From contig NZ_JAGQTN010000024.1 of NCBI RefSeq assembly GCF_020438995.1, positions 41,130 through 105,129 on the forward strand: 64,000 nucleotides of DNA, read 5' to 3'. Each line of letters opens with the position of its first letter. The first letter of the stretch is position 1. The position numbers were made by a program, and so were the translations under genes. This stretch comes from Gordonia sp. (in: high G+C Gram-positive bacteria) (lineage in GTDB: Bacteria; Actinomycetota; Actinomycetes; Mycobacteriales; Mycobacteriaceae). Below the pieces are notes generated by a model. It was not told the DNA's origin, made no database searches, and saw only the letters and a program-made list of their open reading frames with translations. Below are positions 35,030 through 45,256 of the stretch, in pieces.

Positions 35030-36348
35030 GGGGCATCCTTTCCTGCCGTGTTCGGATCGGTGAGATAGAGGAAGACCTCATCCAGTGATGGGCGCCGCAA
35101 CGTGATGTCGGCGAGTTGGATCCCGGCATCCGCGGTCCGGCGAACCACCTCGACGAGGGTATCGGCCCCGTCGGGGGCGGGTACCGACACGGTGAGACCG
35201 GGCGGCTGTGTGTGATCGGGTCCGAGCAGATCGGCCAGCGTAGCCAGCAGCCGTGGCAGTTCGGTGGCGTACTCGGGTGTGACGTCACAGTACGCATTGC
35301 CCGTGCGAGCCTTGAGCTCGTTCGCAGTGCCCTGGGCGATCACCCTGCCGCGGTCGATGACCACGATGTTGTCGGCCAGCATGTCCGCTTCTTCGAGATA
35401 CTGGGTCGTCAGCAGGGTGGTGACGCCGTTGTCGCGCAGGGTCTCGATGAGCGACCACACATCCTGGCGGCTACGGGGATCGAGGCCCGTGGTCGGCTCG
35501 TCCAGGAACACCACACTCGGCCAGGTGACCAGACCGCACGCGATGTCGATCCGCCGGCGCATACCGCCCGAGTAGTCGCGCACCCGTTTGTCGGCCGCTT
35601 CCACCAGGTTGAAATGCTCGAGGAGTTCAGTGGCGCGGAGCTTGGCCTCCTTCTTCTTCAGGCCCAGAAGCCTGCCGAACAGGACGAGGTTCTCGCGGCC
35701 GGTGAGCGATTCGTCCAGCGACGCGAACTGGCCGGTCAGCGCAATCGACCGGCGGACCTGCGCGGCCTCCTTGCCGATGTCGTGCCCGGCGACCACCGCG
35801 TGGCCGCCATCGGGTTTGAGGAGAGTGCACAGCATGTTGACGGTGGTGGTCTTGCCGGCACCGTTGGGGCCGAGCAGGGCCAGGATGCTGCCGGTGGGGA
35901 CCACCAGGCTGACGTCGTCGACGGCGACGAAGTCCTTGAAGAGCTTGCGCAGGCCCACGGCCTCGATCGCCGGGGGAGCCTCGGAGGCCGGCCGCGCGCC
36001 GATACGTGTTCCGGCCGGCGTCGGAAGCTGGTGCCTGGCGGGTGGCCGAACGGCCCGCACCACCGGCAGGATGTCGGTGATGTCCGGGTCGTGGGTACCC
36101 GTCGGCCCGAGCATGCGTGGCAGCGCCCCGGAACCGGGTGCGATCGAACCGTTCGCGTCGGGCCGGCCCAGCGCATCGCCGCCGGCGGGCGCTGCCGGAA
36201 CCTCGCTGCCACGCCTGTACCGCAGCCCGGGGGACGATGGTGCGCCGCCATCGGCTCGATGTGCGGGCTGGGCGGCCGGAGTGCGACCACCGCCGGGGGA
36301 CGCGAGTGCGCCCTCGCGGTCGCGAGCTGGCCGGTCGGCGTGGGTCAT
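35026..36348 (-). CDS. ABC exporter ATPase (DrrA-like) with long N-terminal extension
   Basis: A 440-residue ATP-binding subunit. Walker A G-P-N-G-A-G-K-T-T, signature Y-S-G-G-M-R-R-R, Walker B V-V-F-L-D-E-P-T-T-G-L-D and the C-terminal DrrA extension are present. Before the ATPase core, which starts around residue 127, is a low-complexity Pro/Ala/Gly/Arg stretch that is absent from typical DrrA proteins of about 330 residues. AGGAG precedes the first ATG, so it may be real; an internal start near residue 79 is possible. First gene of the exporter cluster and divergent from the NRPS genes. Confidence 0.87.
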   Translation of the reverse strand: MTHADRPARDREGALASPGGGRTPAAQPAHRADGGAPSSPGLRYRRGSEVPAAPAGGDALGRPDANGSIAPGSGALPRMLGPTGTHDPDITDILPVVRAVRPPARHQLPTPAGTRIGARPASEAPPAIEAVGLRKLFKDFVAVDDVSLVVPTGSILALLGPNGAGKTTTVNMLCTLLKPDGGHAVVAGHDIGKEAAQVRRSIALTGQFASLDESLTGRENLVLFGRLLGLKKKEAKLRATELLEHFNLVEAADKRVRDYSGGMRRRIDIACGLVTWPSVVFLDEPTTGLDPRSRQDVWSLIETLRDNGVTTLLTTQYLEEADMLADNIVVIDRGRVIAQGTANELKARTGNAYCDVTPEYATELPRLLATLADLLGPDHTQPPGLTVSVPAPDGADTLVEVVRRTADAGIQLADITLRRPSLDEVFLYLTDPNTAGKDAP

Positions 36349-36873
36349 GCTGCTCCTGGTGTGTACGAGAATCTGACGAGATGACCGTCATCTCAGAGCA
36401 TACGGTCTCGAAAGATGCGCGCGGCCCGGGTGCGCGCCGGTACGGTCAGGTAACGGTGCGACGATGCCCGGATCGTCCCGGTACAACCGACGGACGAGGC
36501 GACGTGGCGTGTCGGTCATACGGCCGAACCTGAGGGAAGGCGGCGGCAATATGGCCTGGTCAGCCCTGTGGGTGCGGTCGCCTGTACCCGACTTCGGTGC
36601 CGGGGACACCTAGTGGATGACAGAATGGCCCGATGGGCTGGGCGCGGCTCCGCAGATGCGCCCGATGTCTGTGACTGGTTGTAACGTGCTTGTCGGCCGT
36701 CTCGAAATGCACATGCATGGCGAGATGCGGCGACGTCATCGGGCGAGACAGCCCCTACACTGTCCGATGGGTCGGGGTTCGAAGGGAAGTCTGCGGCGCC
36801 TCCTGCACACCGTTGCGGGGTGATATCCGCAACGGGTGATGGCGGAGAGAGGTAGCGAGGAGGGTTGAGTCCG
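36349..36873. promoter_or_regulatory. Divergent promoter region between exporter and NRPS
   Basis: About 525 bp with no gene I can support, including no mbtH-like ORF. A -10-like TACACT (36756-36761) lies upstream of the NRPS, without a convincing -35. The NRPS ribosome site GAGGAGGG is at 36857-36864. Shared regulation of exporter and NRPS from this spacer is likely but unproven. Confidence 0.4.
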
Positions 36874-39800
36874 ATGGCTGGGGCAAACGGAGACCGCGAC
36901 GTGGTGAACGGCACGCTGCCGCTGACACCTGCGCAACGCGGCATGTGGTTTGCCGAGAATCTCTCGCCCGACTACTCGGTCAACATCGCCCAGTACCTGG
37001 ACATCCGCCACGATCCCGGCGGCCTGGATGTGGACCTCCTCGCTGGGGTCTGCGAGGAGGTTGGTAAGCAGATCGAGTCGCCGTTCGTGCGGTTGACCGA
37101 GGTCGATGGCGTACCCATGCAGTACGTCGATGTCGACTTCGACCAGCATGTCGAGATCAAGGACCTGCGCGGCGAGGCCGATCCGGTGGCCACCGCGCTC
37201 GCCTGGATGAACACCGAGTACCGGCAGCCTGTCGATCTGCTTTCCGATCAGTTCGTGGTGATCGTACTGATCCGTGTGGCCGACGACCGGACCTTCTGGT
37301 ACCAGCGAAGCCACCACATCATCGTCGACGGGTATGCCGCACTGACCGTGGTACAGCGCATCGTCGACCGCTACAACGCACTTCGCCGCGGCGAGGAACC
37401 GGTCTCCCGGCCCGCTGCCGACATGGCGGAGATCGTTGAGTACGAGAAGGCATACCAGTCCAGCGGCCGCAGGGAAACGGATCGTAAGCACTGGCTGAGC
37501 CGCGTGCAGGATCTCCCCGAGCGCGTCACTCTGGCGCGGGTCAGCGGCAACGCACCGCTGTCATTCGACAACGTGGTTGCAGGAGGGGCTCTTGATCCTG
37601 TCCTGCAGGTCCGCCTCGAGACTGTCGCCAAGGAATGCGGCTCCTCTATGGCCGTGGTGCTGACTGCGGCTTTCGCCGCCTTCCTCTCGAGGATGAGCGG
37701 CGCGGACGATATCGTGATGAGCTTGCCCGTCACCGGACGCTCGACAGCCAAGATCAAGCGGTCGGGTGGAATGCTGTCGAACATCCTCCCGGTCCGTGTC
37801 CGGGATGTGAGTACGCGAACCGTGCGTGACCTGGTCGCCGCAGCTCAACTGGAGCTGACGGGTGCGCTGCGGCATCAGCGCTACCGCTCGGACGACATCA
37901 AACGGGACGCCGACATGGACGGCAGTTCTGTGGGATTCGGGCCGCGGATCAACATGGTCTTTTTCGACGAACCCATCGAGATCGAGGGTGCGAGCGTCGA
38001 CTACCGGATTCTCACCTCAGGGATCCTCGAAGACCTGCTCATCAACCTGTACCAGGCGAGTAAGGGCGCCGAACTGGTGGTCGACCTGCACGGCAACCCG
38101 CATCTGTATTCGATAGAGGAGATCAGCACCCACCACCGGCGATTCCTGGCGTTCGTGGGACGGCTACTCGATGACCTGGACGCCGACGTCATTGACGTCG
38201 ACATCCTGCTGCCCGGCGAGAGCGCGGATCTGACCGAACTCGCCACTGGTGCCGAGCGGCAGTGGACTGACCGGCAGTTCTCGCCCGACGGGCTGCTCGG
38301 GCTGTTCTCGGCGCGGGTGGCCGAGCATCCTGACCGAGTCGCGATCAGCGATGACACCCACGACTGGACCTATGCGCAGTTCGACGGGCTGCGGCGGGAA
38401 CTGGCAGCGCACCTCGCGGACGACGGTGTCCGGCCCGCCGACCGGGTGGCTGTCGTCCTCGATCGTGGGATCGAGCAGGTCGCAGCCATCTACGCGGTCC
38501 TCACCGTCGGCGGCGCCTATGTGCCGATCGATCCGGCCTCGCCGGACGGCCGGCGCTCACTGGTCCTGGAGACCGCGCAGCCCGCTCTGGTCATCGACGC
38601 CGACTACCTGACGAAGGTCGGCCTGCAGGCCGATCCCGCTGCATACGGATCCGATCCGGTCGAGGTCACCTCGCCCGCGCTGCCGCTCGGAGCGAACGCC
38701 TACGTGATCTTCACCTCGGGCTCGACCGGTGTCCCCAAGGGTGTCGGGGTGCCGGTGGCCGGCGTGGCCAACAGGCTCGCCTGGATGCAGGACCGTTACC
38801 CGATCGATGCCGGCGACTCGGTGCTGTACAAGACCCCGTTCACCTTCGACGTCTCGGTGTGGGAGCTTTTCTGGCCGCTACAGGTGGGTGCTCGGATGGT
38901 GATCGCCCGCGCGGGCGGCCACCGTGACCCGGAATACCTGCGGACGGTGCTCAGCGCCAAGTCGGTGACCAACGTCCATTTCGTGCCGTCGATGCTCGAC
39001 GTCTTCGTCGACGCCGTCGAGCCGGGCACGCAGATCCTGCCGCCGGGCGTGCGCCGGGTCTTCACCTCCGGCGAGGGACTGCCGGCGCCGCTGGCCCGAC
39101 GTGTGGTCGCCGAGTCCGATGTCCGGCTGATCAACCTGTACGGTCCCACCGAGGCCTCGGTCGAGGTGACCGGGTACGAGGTCAACGGTGACGAGCACGC
39201 CATTCCCATCGGTGCCCCGGTTCCCAACACGCGTACGTACGTTCTTGACGCGCGGCTGCGGCAGGTGCCGGTCGGTGTCGCCGGCGAACTGTATCTGGCC
39301 GGTGCGCAGTTGGCCGACGGCTACGTCAATCAGGAGTCGCTCACGGCCGACAGGTTTGTCGCCGACCCGTTCGTGTCGGGTGAGCGGATGTACCGGACCG
39401 GCGATCTGGTCCGGTGGAACGCCGACGGCGATCTGGACTACCTGGGCCGCACCGACTTCCAGGTCAAGATCCGTGGCCAGCGGGTCGAGCTCGGCGAGAT
39501 CGAGGCGACTCTGCTCGGCGAGGGCCGGGTCGACAGCGCTGTCGTGGTGGTCCGTACCGACCTGGGCGCACCCACACTCGTCGCGTACGTGCGGCCCAAT
39601 CCGTGGACCACTGTTGACGAGGATCTGTCGGCGTCGCTGCTGCGCTGGTGCCGTCGGCACCTGCCTCGCTACATGGTGCCCGCGGTGGTCGTCGTGCTGG
39701 ACGAGTTCCCGGTCAATTCATCGGGCAAGCTCGACCGGTCCGCGCTGCCGGATCCGATGTTCACCACCGACGACTCGGTACCGTTCGTGGAGCCGACGAC

Positions 39801-42800
39801 ACCCACCCAGCTCCGTCTGGTGTCATTGTTGTCCGAACTCCTCGATGTCGAGCGCATAGGCCTGCGTGACAACATCTTCTCTCTCGGTGCCGATTCGCTC
39901 ACCGCGGCCAGGCTCGCCGCCCGGGTCCGCAAGGAGTTCGGTTCCGCGGTCGCCCTGAACGAGGTGTTCGACAGCGTCGACATCGGCGAGCTCGCAGCAG
40001 CCATCGACAACGCCGAGCGTGCGGACGACCGACCACCGCTCCGTGCGGCCCTGCGCCCCGAGCGGATCCCGCTGTCGTATCCGCAGACCCGGCTGTGGTT
40101 CATCAACCGGATGGATCCTTCCGCGGCCACCTACAACATGCCGGGCGCGGTCAGGCTTGGCTCCGACGTCGACATCGACGCGATGCGTTCGGCGGTGACC
40201 GACGTGGTCACCCGGCACGAGTCGTTGCGCACCCGTTTCCCCGCCGTCGACGGTGAGCCGCTGCAGGAGATCGTTCCGGTGGAGGCGGCCGTCGCGGAGA
40301 CGGCGCTGTCGGTGCGCAAGGTGTCGTCGGCAGAACTCGATTCCGCGTTGAGCACCGAGGTCATGGTCGGTTTCGACGTCGCCACCCAACTCCCGGTCCG
40401 GTTCCTGGTCCTCCAGGTGGTCGAGGCCGGTGTGGTCACAGACAATGTGCTGGCGATCGTGCTGCATCACATCGCCGGTGACGGCGCGTCGCTCGAACCG
40501 CTGATCACCGACCTGATGACCGCCTACGCCTCCCGGCTGGCGGGTCAGGTCCCGCTCTGGCTGCCATTGCCCGTCCAGTACGCCGACTACGCGCTGTGGC
40601 AGCGTGATGTCCTCGGAGCACCCGACGACGAGACATCGAGGCTGAACAAGGAACTGGTGTTCTGGGCCGATGAACTGGCCGGTGCACCGGAGCTGCTGAG
40701 CCTGCCCGCCGACCATCCCCGTCCGCATATCCCCACCGGTGTCGGAGCGTTCGTCGACACGGTGCTCGACGGCACGACGGCCGCCGGGGTGCGTGCCCTT
40801 GCGCGGGCGCACGACGTCACCCCGTTCACGGTCCTGCATGCCGCGCTCGCCGCGGTGTTCTCCCGGCTCGGTGACAGTGGCGATATCTCGATCGGCACCG
40901 CTGTCGCGGGCCGCGACGAGCCCGAGACGGCAGCGCTCATCGGCATGTTCGTCAACACGGTTGTGCTGCGCACTCAGGTCCGGCCGGGGCAGACGGTGGC
41001 CGGTTTCCTGCGTGAGGCCGGCCGGGTGCGCACGCGGGCGCTGGAGCATTCGCAGGCGCCGTTCGAGCAGGTGGTCGACGCCGTGGCAACCCACCGGACG
41101 CTGGCGCATAGCCCGTTGGTGCAGGCCATCTTCACGATGACCACCGACCACCATCGGGCGCTGCGCACCGAGGGCGTCGAGGTTCTCGACGCCCGCGTTC
41201 CCGCCGCCAAGTACGACCTGAGTGTCTCCGCGGTTCAGTTCCGCGACGACGGCACTGACGGAGCCGGTGCCGAAAGCGACCGCATCGAGCTCGAATTCTC
41301 GTACTCCACAGACCTTTTCGAACGTTCGACGGTCGAGCGGATCGCGGCGTACCTGGCAGCGACGATCGAGGCGATGATCGCCGATCCGGGCCGCCCGCTC
41401 GGCTCGATCGATATCCTTCCCGCCGGCGAGATCACGGCTCTGACCGGCCATGCGCCCGGGGCCACACCGGGCACGTTGCGCGAGTTCGTGATCGGTGCGC
41501 TCGCGGCCGCTGATGCGCAGCGGTCCGCGGTCACCGGTGCCACCACCGTGAGCAACGAGTTGTTCGACATGCAGAGCAATCAGCTTGCGCGCGAACTGCT
41601 CGCCGTCGGTCTCGGTCCGGGAGATGTTGTCGCACTGTCGATTCCACGTTCTCACCTGTCGGTGATCGCGGCGGTGGCAGTGATCAAGACCGGTGCCGCG
41701 TTCGTCAGCATCGACCCCGAGTTCCCCGCCGATCGCCGCGAGACGATGCTCGCGGACTCGCGGTCGGCGATCGGTATCACCACCACGGCGACCGGTGCGG
41801 CCGGTGCCGGCGGGCTCGACTGGATCGTGCTCGACGACAGCGTGTGCGAGCTGAGGCTCGCCGGTCACCGCGAGACCCCCATCGACGACGCGGAGTTGCG
41901 CCGCCTGCCGCTGCCGGACGACCCGGCCTACCTGATCTACACGTCCGGGTCCACGGGTACGCCGAAGGCCACGGTCGTCCCCAATCGCGGGTTGCAGAAC
42001 CTGGCCGAACGGTGCGTCGAGATCTTCGGCGTCACCCGGTCCTCGCGTGTTCTGCACGTGGTGTCGACCAGCTTCGACGTGTGGATCGCCGAACTCCTGA
42101 TGGCCTTGTCCACCGACGAGCCGTTCGTCGTCGCCGACCGCTACACCTACGGCGGTCAGGAACTCGAGGCGCTCATCGCCGCGCACGAGGCCACCCATGT
42201 GGTGATGACACCGTCGGCGCTGTCCACGGTGGCGCCGGAGCAGGTGCCCTCGGTGCAGGTCGTGGTCAGTTGCGGTGAGCCGTGCTCGCCGGATCTGGTG
42301 CGCACCTGGACCGACGCCGGCCGCCGCTTCTACAACGCCTACGGACCCACCGAGGCCACGGTGTTCGCCACCTACATCGGCCCGATGACCACCACCGAGG
42401 AGGTGACGATCGGCCGGGCGCCGGCGGGGATCGGTGCGATGGTGCTCGATGTCGGTCTGCGGCCCACGCCCACCGGAGTGATCGGGGAGCTGTATCTGAC
42501 CGGTGATCAGGTGGTTCTCGGTTACCTCAATCGTATGCAGCTCACTGCCGAGCGATTCGTGGCCGATCCGTTCGGGTCGGGCACGCGGATGTACCGGACC
42601 GGCGACCGGGTGCGGCGGCTGGCCGACGGCAGGCTCGTCTACCACGGCCGCGGCGACTTCCAGATGAAGGTCCGCGGGATGCGCGTGGAACCGGGCGAGG
42701 TCGACGCGGTGCTCAACACGTATCCGGGTGTGGCCAACTCGCTGAGCATGGGTGTGCCCGGTCCGGCCGGTGCGACGGTCCTGGTGTCGTATGTGACCCC

Positions 42801-44913
42801 GGTCAAGGGCAGCACGCTCTTCCCCGACGACGTGATCGACTTCGCGGCGCAGTCGCTGCCTTCGCACATGGTGCCGCAGTCGGTGGTCGTGGTCGACGAG
42901 TTCGCGCTGACCCCGGTCGGCAAGATCGACCGTTCGAAGCTGCCGACCGCCGACTTCACGCGGGTGACCGACTTCGTCGCGCCGCGCACCCAGCTCGAAA
43001 GTGTCATCGCCGACGTGTTCGCGCAGACGCTCGGACTTGAGCGGGTCAGCGTCCACGACGGGTTCTTCGAACTCGGCGGCAACTCACTGTCGGCCACCAA
43101 GCTCGCGGCGGCGCTGTCCAATGTGATCGGGCGTCCGGTTCCGGTGAAGACGCTCTTCGAGGCGCCCAGCGTTGCCGGCATGTCCGAGGCCATCGGAACG
43201 CTGACCGCGGGCCACATCATGCCACCGCTGGTCGCCCGGCAGCGGGCCGAGCTCGTGCCCGTGTCGGATGCGCAGCGCGGAATGTGGCTGCTCAACCGGG
43301 CCGATCCCGATTCGGCCGCCTACAACATCGCGTTCGCGCTACGCCTGGTCGGCGACCTCGATCTCGGTGCTCTGCGGGCCGCCGCCGGTGACTTGATCCG
43401 CCGTCAGGAGGTGCTGCGCACCAGCTACCCGATGATCGACGGGATGCCCACCCAGGTGATCCGCCCCGCCGACGAGGTGGTGGCAGGACTCGAACTCACC
43501 CCGATCGACGTGCGCGGACCGCTGAACGCGGCGATCGCCGAGATCACCGGCAAGGGTTTCGACGTGGTCACCGCGCCGCCTATGCGGCTGGCGCTTCTCC
43601 GTGTCGGTCCGGCCGAGCACGTGATGGTGTTCGTCATCCATCACATAGGCGGCGACGGCTCGTCGCTCGGACCGCTCGCGCGCGACTTCATGGCCGCGTA
43701 CTCGGCCCGGGCCGCGGGCCATGCGCCGTCATGGCAGCCGCTGCGGGTCCAGTACGCCGACTACGTGCAGTGGCAGGCCGAGCGTCTGGCCATGCGCGAC
43801 GACGACGGGGTACCGGAACGCGACCGGCAGATGGCCTACTGGAAGCACCGTCTGGCGGGGGCGCCCGAGCGTCTCGACCTGCCCAGCGACCGGCCCCGTC
43901 CGGCCGTGCCCACATTCGGCGGTGCGCGTGTCGGATTCGAGATCCCGGCCCGGCTCGTCAACGCTCTCGAAGGCATCGCTCGCGCGCGCAACACGACCCT
44001 GTTCATGGTCACCCATGCGGCACTGGCGATCCTGCTGACCCGACTGAGCGGACGTAACGACGTTGTCATCGGGACCCCGTACGCGGGGCGCTCGATGCCC
44101 GCCCTCGACGACATCGTGGGAATGTTCGTCAACACGCTGGCTCTGCGCACCGAGATCGATCCGGCCGAACCGTTCTCCGGTCTCATCGAACGGGTCCGTA
44201 GCAACGATCTTGCCGACATGGCGCACACCGACGTCTCGTTCGAGTCGGTGGTGGCCGAACTCGGCATCGCGCGCAGTGCGTCGTTCAATCCGGTGTTCCA
44301 GGCGATGTTCGCCTTCCAGAATCTGGAGTTCCCGGTGGTCGAGCTGGCCGGCCTGGAGATCTCTCCGCTCTCGGAGGAACTGGTCGCGGCCAAGGTCGAT
44401 CTGCAGCTGACGCTGCTGCCGGGAGATGCCGGTGTGACCGATCACGGCGCCCCGATGCGTGGTGAGTTCGTTTACGCCACAGATCTTTTCGACGAGGCGA
44501 CGATCGACCGGCATGCTCGCCGCTATCTTCGCGTGCTCGAGGAGATCTGCGCCGACCCGCAGATCGTGGTCGGCGACATCTCGATCGCCACGGACGAGGA
44601 GCGTGCGGCGGCCGGTACGTCGGCTCAGGAGGATCAGCCGCTGCCCGCGTTGGTGGCGGCCGCGGCACTGCGTTCGCCCGACGGCACGGCGTTGAGCCGG
44701 GACGGGGTCACGGTCACCTTCCAGGCGCTGGCCGAGATGACCGCCGCCATGTCGGCCGCGCTGCCCGATCCGGACTCGGCATTCGTCACCGCGTTGATGA
44801 GTCTGGCGCAGAGTCTGGCCGGAGGCGATGCCGAAGAACTCGGTGATGCGCTCGAGGAGATCCGGCGCCGGGCAGCGGGCGGACGCGAGATGGACCAGGG
44901 CAACGTGGTCTGA
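36874..44913 (+). CDS. Nonribosomal peptide synthetase 1 (C-A-T-C-A-T-C)
   Basis: About 2679 residues. Domains: C1 15-455 (HHIIVDG at 147), A1 460-960 (TSGSTG, GKLDR), T1 975-1045 (GADSL), C2 1060-1515 (HHIAGDG), A2 1520-2030, T2 2036-2110 (GGNSL), C3 2120-2580 (HHIGGDG), then a tail to the end. C1 is starter-like: W-Y-Q-R-x-H-H-x-x-V-D-G and R-H-Q-R-Y resemble EntF, so it should join an acyl or aryl group to residue 1. A1's code reads DVWHFSLVEK (Ser). A2's reads DVAVVCAVFK, unassigned. There is no A domain after C3; the tail resembles the first strands of one and recurs at the next protein's N-terminus. ATG at 36874 fits GAGGAGGG better than TTG at 36865. No E or TE domain. Confidence 0.93.
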   Translation: MAGANGDRDVVNGTLPLTPAQRGMWFAENLSPDYSVNIAQYLDIRHDPGGLDVDLLAGVCEEVGKQIESPFVRLTEVDGVPMQYVDVDFDQHVEIKDLRGEADPVATALAWMNTEYRQPVDLLSDQFVVIVLIRVADDRTFWYQRSHHIIVDGYAALTVVQRIVDRYNALRRGEEPVSRPAADMAEIVEYEKAYQSSGRRETDRKHWLSRVQDLPERVTLARVSGNAPLSFDNVVAGGALDPVLQVRLETVAKECGSSMAVVLTAAFAAFLSRMSGADDIVMSLPVTGRSTAKIKRSGGMLSNILPVRVRDVSTRTVRDLVAAAQLELTGALRHQRYRSDDIKRDADMDGSSVGFGPRINMVFFDEPIEIEGASVDYRILTSGILEDLLINLYQASKGAELVVDLHGNPHLYSIEEISTHHRRFLAFVGRLLDDLDADVIDVDILLPGESADLTELATGAERQWTDRQFSPDGLLGLFSARVAEHPDRVAISDDTHDWTYAQFDGLRRELAAHLADDGVRPADRVAVVLDRGIEQVAAIYAVLTVGGAYVPIDPASPDGRRSLVLETAQPALVIDADYLTKVGLQADPAAYGSDPVEVTSPALPLGANAYVIFTSGSTGVPKGVGVPVAGVANRLAWMQDRYPIDAGDSVLYKTPFTFDVSVWELFWPLQVGARMVIARAGGHRDPEYLRTVLSAKSVTNVHFVPSMLDVFVDAVEPGTQILPPGVRRVFTSGEGLPAPLARRVVAESDVRLINLYGPTEASVEVTGYEVNGDEHAIPIGAPVPNTRTYVLDARLRQVPVGVAGELYLAGAQLADGYVNQESLTADRFVADPFVSGERMYRTGDLVRWNADGDLDYLGRTDFQVKIRGQRVELGEIEATLLGEGRVDSAVVVVRTDLGAPTLVAYVRPNPWTTVDEDLSASLLRWCRRHLPRYMVPAVVVVLDEFPVNSSGKLDRSALPDPMFTTDDSVPFVEPTTPTQLRLVSLLSELLDVERIGLRDNIFSLGADSLTAARLAARVRKEFGSAVALNEVFDSVDIGELAAAIDNAERADDRPPLRAALRPERIPLSYPQTRLWFINRMDPSAATYNMPGAVRLGSDVDIDAMRSAVTDVVTRHESLRTRFPAVDGEPLQEIVPVEAAVAETALSVRKVSSAELDSALSTEVMVGFDVATQLPVRFLVLQVVEAGVVTDNVLAIVLHHIAGDGASLEPLITDLMTAYASRLAGQVPLWLPLPVQYADYALWQRDVLGAPDDETSRLNKELVFWADELAGAPELLSLPADHPRPHIPTGVGAFVDTVLDGTTAAGVRALARAHDVTPFTVLHAALAAVFSRLGDSGDISIGTAVAGRDEPETAALIGMFVNTVVLRTQVRPGQTVAGFLREAGRVRTRALEHSQAPFEQVVDAVATHRTLAHSPLVQAIFTMTTDHHRALRTEGVEVLDARVPAAKYDLSVSAVQFRDDGTDGAGAESDRIELEFSYSTDLFERSTVERIAAYLAATIEAMIADPGRPLGSIDILPAGEITALTGHAPGATPGTLREFVIGALAAADAQRSAVTGATTVSNELFDMQSNQLARELLAVGLGPGDVVALSIPRSHLSVIAAVAVIKTGAAFVSIDPEFPADRRETMLADSRSAIGITTTATGAAGAGGLDWIVLDDSVCELRLAGHRETPIDDAELRRLPLPDDPAYLIYTSGSTGTPKATVVPNRGLQNLAERCVEIFGVTRSSRVLHVVSTSFDVWIAELLMALSTDEPFVVADRYTYGGQELEALIAAHEATHVVMTPSALSTVAPEQVPSVQVVVSCGEPCSPDLVRTWTDAGRRFYNAYGPTEATVFATYIGPMTTTEEVTIGRAPAGIGAMVLDVGLRPTPTGVIGELYLTGDQVVLGYLNRMQLTAERFVADPFGSGTRMYRTGDRVRRLADGRLVYHGRGDFQMKVRGMRVEPGEVDAVLNTYPGVANSLSMGVPGPAGATVLVSYVTPVKGSTLFPDDVIDFAAQSLPSHMVPQSVVVVDEFALTPVGKIDRSKLPTADFTRVTDFVAPRTQLESVIADVFAQTLGLERVSVHDGFFELGGNSLSATKLAAALSNVIGRPVPVKTLFEAPSVAGMSEAIGTLTAGHIMPPLVARQRAELVPVSDAQRGMWLLNRADPDSAAYNIAFALRLVGDLDLGALRAAAGDLIRRQEVLRTSYPMIDGMPTQVIRPADEVVAGLELTPIDVRGPLNAAIAEITGKGFDVVTAPPMRLALLRVGPAEHVMVFVIHHIGGDGSSLGPLARDFMAAYSARAAGHAPSWQPLRVQYADYVQWQAERLAMRDDDGVPERDRQMAYWKHRLAGAPERLDLPSDRPRPAVPTFGGARVGFEIPARLVNALEGIARARNTTLFMVTHAALAILLTRLSGRNDVVIGTPYAGRSMPALDDIVGMFVNTLALRTEIDPAEPFSGLIERVRSNDLADMAHTDVSFESVVAELGIARSASFNPVFQAMFAFQNLEFPVVELAGLEISPLSEELVAAKVDLQLTLLPGDAGVTDHGAPMRGEFVYATDLFDEATIDRHARRYLRVLEEICADPQIVVGDISIATDEERAAAGTSAQEDQPLPALVAAAALRSPDGTALSRDGVTVTFQALAEMTAAMSAALPDPDSAFVTALMSLAQSLAGGDAEELGDALEEIRRRAAGGREMDQGNVV
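44630..44910 (+). other. A-domain-like tail of NRPS 1
   Basis: About 93 residues after C3 contain S-P-D-G-T-A-L-S-R-D-G-V-T-V-T-F-Q-A-L, like the start of an A domain, then a short helical part (A-G-G-D-A-E-E-L-G-D-A-L-E-E-I-R-R). The helical part aligns with A-G-G-D-A-A-G-V-A-A-R-V-P-E-E near the start of NRPS 2. Candidate inter-subunit docking unit. Confidence 0.6.
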
Positions 44914-44920
44914 GCCGGGG

Positions 44921-45256
44921 ATGACAGATAGTCGTGAGAGCGTGCTGGCTTTCTCGCGGGTGTGGGGATCGGCAGCGCCCTCGACCGTCGACCTGATCGC
45001 GTGTGCCGCGGCGGTTGATCCCGGCCGCGTCGCGGTGGCCGACACCCCGGTGCTCACCTTCGGTCAGTTGCATGAGCAAGTTACAGTGACCGCGGAAGTC
45101 CTTGTGGCGCAAGGTCTGGATACCGATGCCGCGGTGGGTGCCATCCTTACGGCGGTCCTGATGCGCGCCGGTGGTGATGCTGCCGGTGTGGCGGCACGGG
45201 TCCCCGAGGAGGTCACCCGGGTTCGCGAGTCGGCCCGATCGGTGGTCGGGCATGCC
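44921..45256 (+). other. A-domain-like head of NRPS 2
   Basis: The first 112 residues resemble the start of an A domain (V-L-T-F-G-Q-L) but break off after about 60 residues, before the real A3 begins. The same architecture and F-S-R-V-W-G start recur at NRPS 3. Confidence 0.65.

Noticed and set aside
36617-36823. A 68-codon frame before NRPS 1 as an MbtH-like gene
   Set aside because: It has none of the MbtH residues (N-P-F-D, W-P, P-x-G-W) and no ribosome site.
39823-43056. A 1077-codon open frame antisense to NRPS 1
   Set aside because: High-GC coding DNA leaves long open antisense frames; the composition (Arg/His/Gly/Asp-rich, no domains) is that of a shadow, and the sense strand has intact NRPS motifs.
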